Assembly: GCA_902810765.1 (NCBI GenBank)
Contig: CADDYR010000004.1
Span: 1-41,391, forward strand
Length of the DNA stretch: 41,391 bases
Reading direction: 5' to 3'
Source: Chloroflexota bacterium
Lineage (GTDB): Bacteria; Chloroflexota; Chloroflexia; Thermobaculales; Thermobaculaceae
A program made the position numbers and the translations under genes. Below the pieces are notes generated by a model. It was given only the letters and a program-made list of their open reading frames with translations, was not told the origin of the DNA and made no database searches. Of the stretch, positions 41,134 through 41,391 are shown piece after piece (the first letter of the stretch is position 1; each line of letters begins with the position of its first letter).

Positions 41134-41391
41134 CGTATTATTGCAGTTCGCTCCACTTGCTCAGAGGCGGCGACCGGACGAGTATCGGCGCGAGCTGCTA
41201 TCAGTGACACCAGGCATCTATCTGCACTCGGTCGCAACAGGTGCCGCGCAGCGACTGCAACTCGCCCATTGCACCACGAGAGTCCGTGTGCTACTCTTAT
41301 CTCTGTCGCGGCCGAGTGCGCGATGTGCAAGTAACTGCAGTTGGCACTATTCGGACGGAGTTCAGGCGATGTCACCAGGCACCATTAGATG
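41134..41391. other. intergenic right edge, no gene seen
   Basis: About 260 bp after the kinase stop. No open frame with a good start, no clear promoter pair and no strong hairpin with T-run. A neighbouring gene may start beyond the edge. Confidence 0.5.

Noticed and set aside
40968-41375. 135-codon minus-strand frame at the right edge
   Set aside because: Overlaps the end of the kinase gene, lacks a start signal and matches no family.
1-41391. CRISPR arrays, rRNA genes, insertion-sequence transposases
   Set aside because: No regularly spaced short repeats, no rRNA-like segments and no transposase motifs were seen; the only long repeat is the 530-bp pair.

Overview
The window is GC-rich bacterial DNA, with most genes on the minus strand. 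A LysW-carrier operon, an arginine T-box, a SAM-I riboswitch, paired ThuA and Gfo/Idh/MocA genes, and promoters of the TTGACN-17/18-TANNNT type together suggest a deeply branching, possibly thermophilic Gram-positive-like lineage. A Chloroflexota relative such as Thermomicrobia or Thermobaculum is my best guess. That placement is an inference from gene content; no marker gene in the window settles it.

Left block (1-9950, minus strand): one long operon, argG-argH-lysW-lysX-lysK-argX-lysY-lysZ-serC-lysJ, with frequent 4-bp GTGA overlaps. It begins with a sigma70-like promoter and a T-box leader whose specifier codon reads CGC (Arg). Its ten genes hold one carrier (LysW), one kinase, one reductase, one aminotransferase and one deacylase, but two different ATP-grasp ligases. 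This is the arrangement expected if one LysW pathway makes both ornithine/arginine (from glutamate) and lysine (from 2-aminoadipate).

Middle-left (9980-17203): a GNAT acetyltransferase; a plus-strand trio of membrane/lipid genes (LpxL-like acyltransferase, PAP2 phosphatase, DedA-like protein); an orphan DppB/DppC permease pair; a frame-disrupted gene fusing a thioredoxin-like CPLC domain, a Tat signal and a Cys-rich tail; and a small lipoprotein. About 700 bp after the lipoprotein hold no convincing gene.

Middle-right (17922-28572, minus): a sugar- or cyclitol-type catabolic region with three Gfo/Idh/MocA oxidoreductases, two ThuA-domain proteins, two sugar-phosphate-isomerase-like TIM barrels, an AlkZ-related winged-helix protein, and a 907-residue Asp-box beta-propeller protein.

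Right block (28650-36540, minus): metX-aspartate kinase-hom-asd-ppc behind a SAM-I riboswitch with its own terminator. The operon runs from phosphoenolpyruvate to O-acetylhomoserine except for the aspartate aminotransferase step. If lysine is made from aminoadipate, the aspartate branch serves only Met/Thr, which makes SAM control of the whole branch plausible.

Right end (36002-41391): a perfect 530-bp direct repeat (36002-36531 and 39164-39693) carries the metX 5' end, riboswitch, terminator and -10 box. It brackets about 2.6 kb with a RelE/ParE-type toxin-antitoxin pair and an MFS gene that seems to lack one internal segment. The second copy puts a SAM-I riboswitch and an 80-codon MetX fragment directly upstream of the MFS gene. 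Beyond it lie a plus-strand ribbon-helix-helix-like gene and an overlapping APH-family kinase gene.
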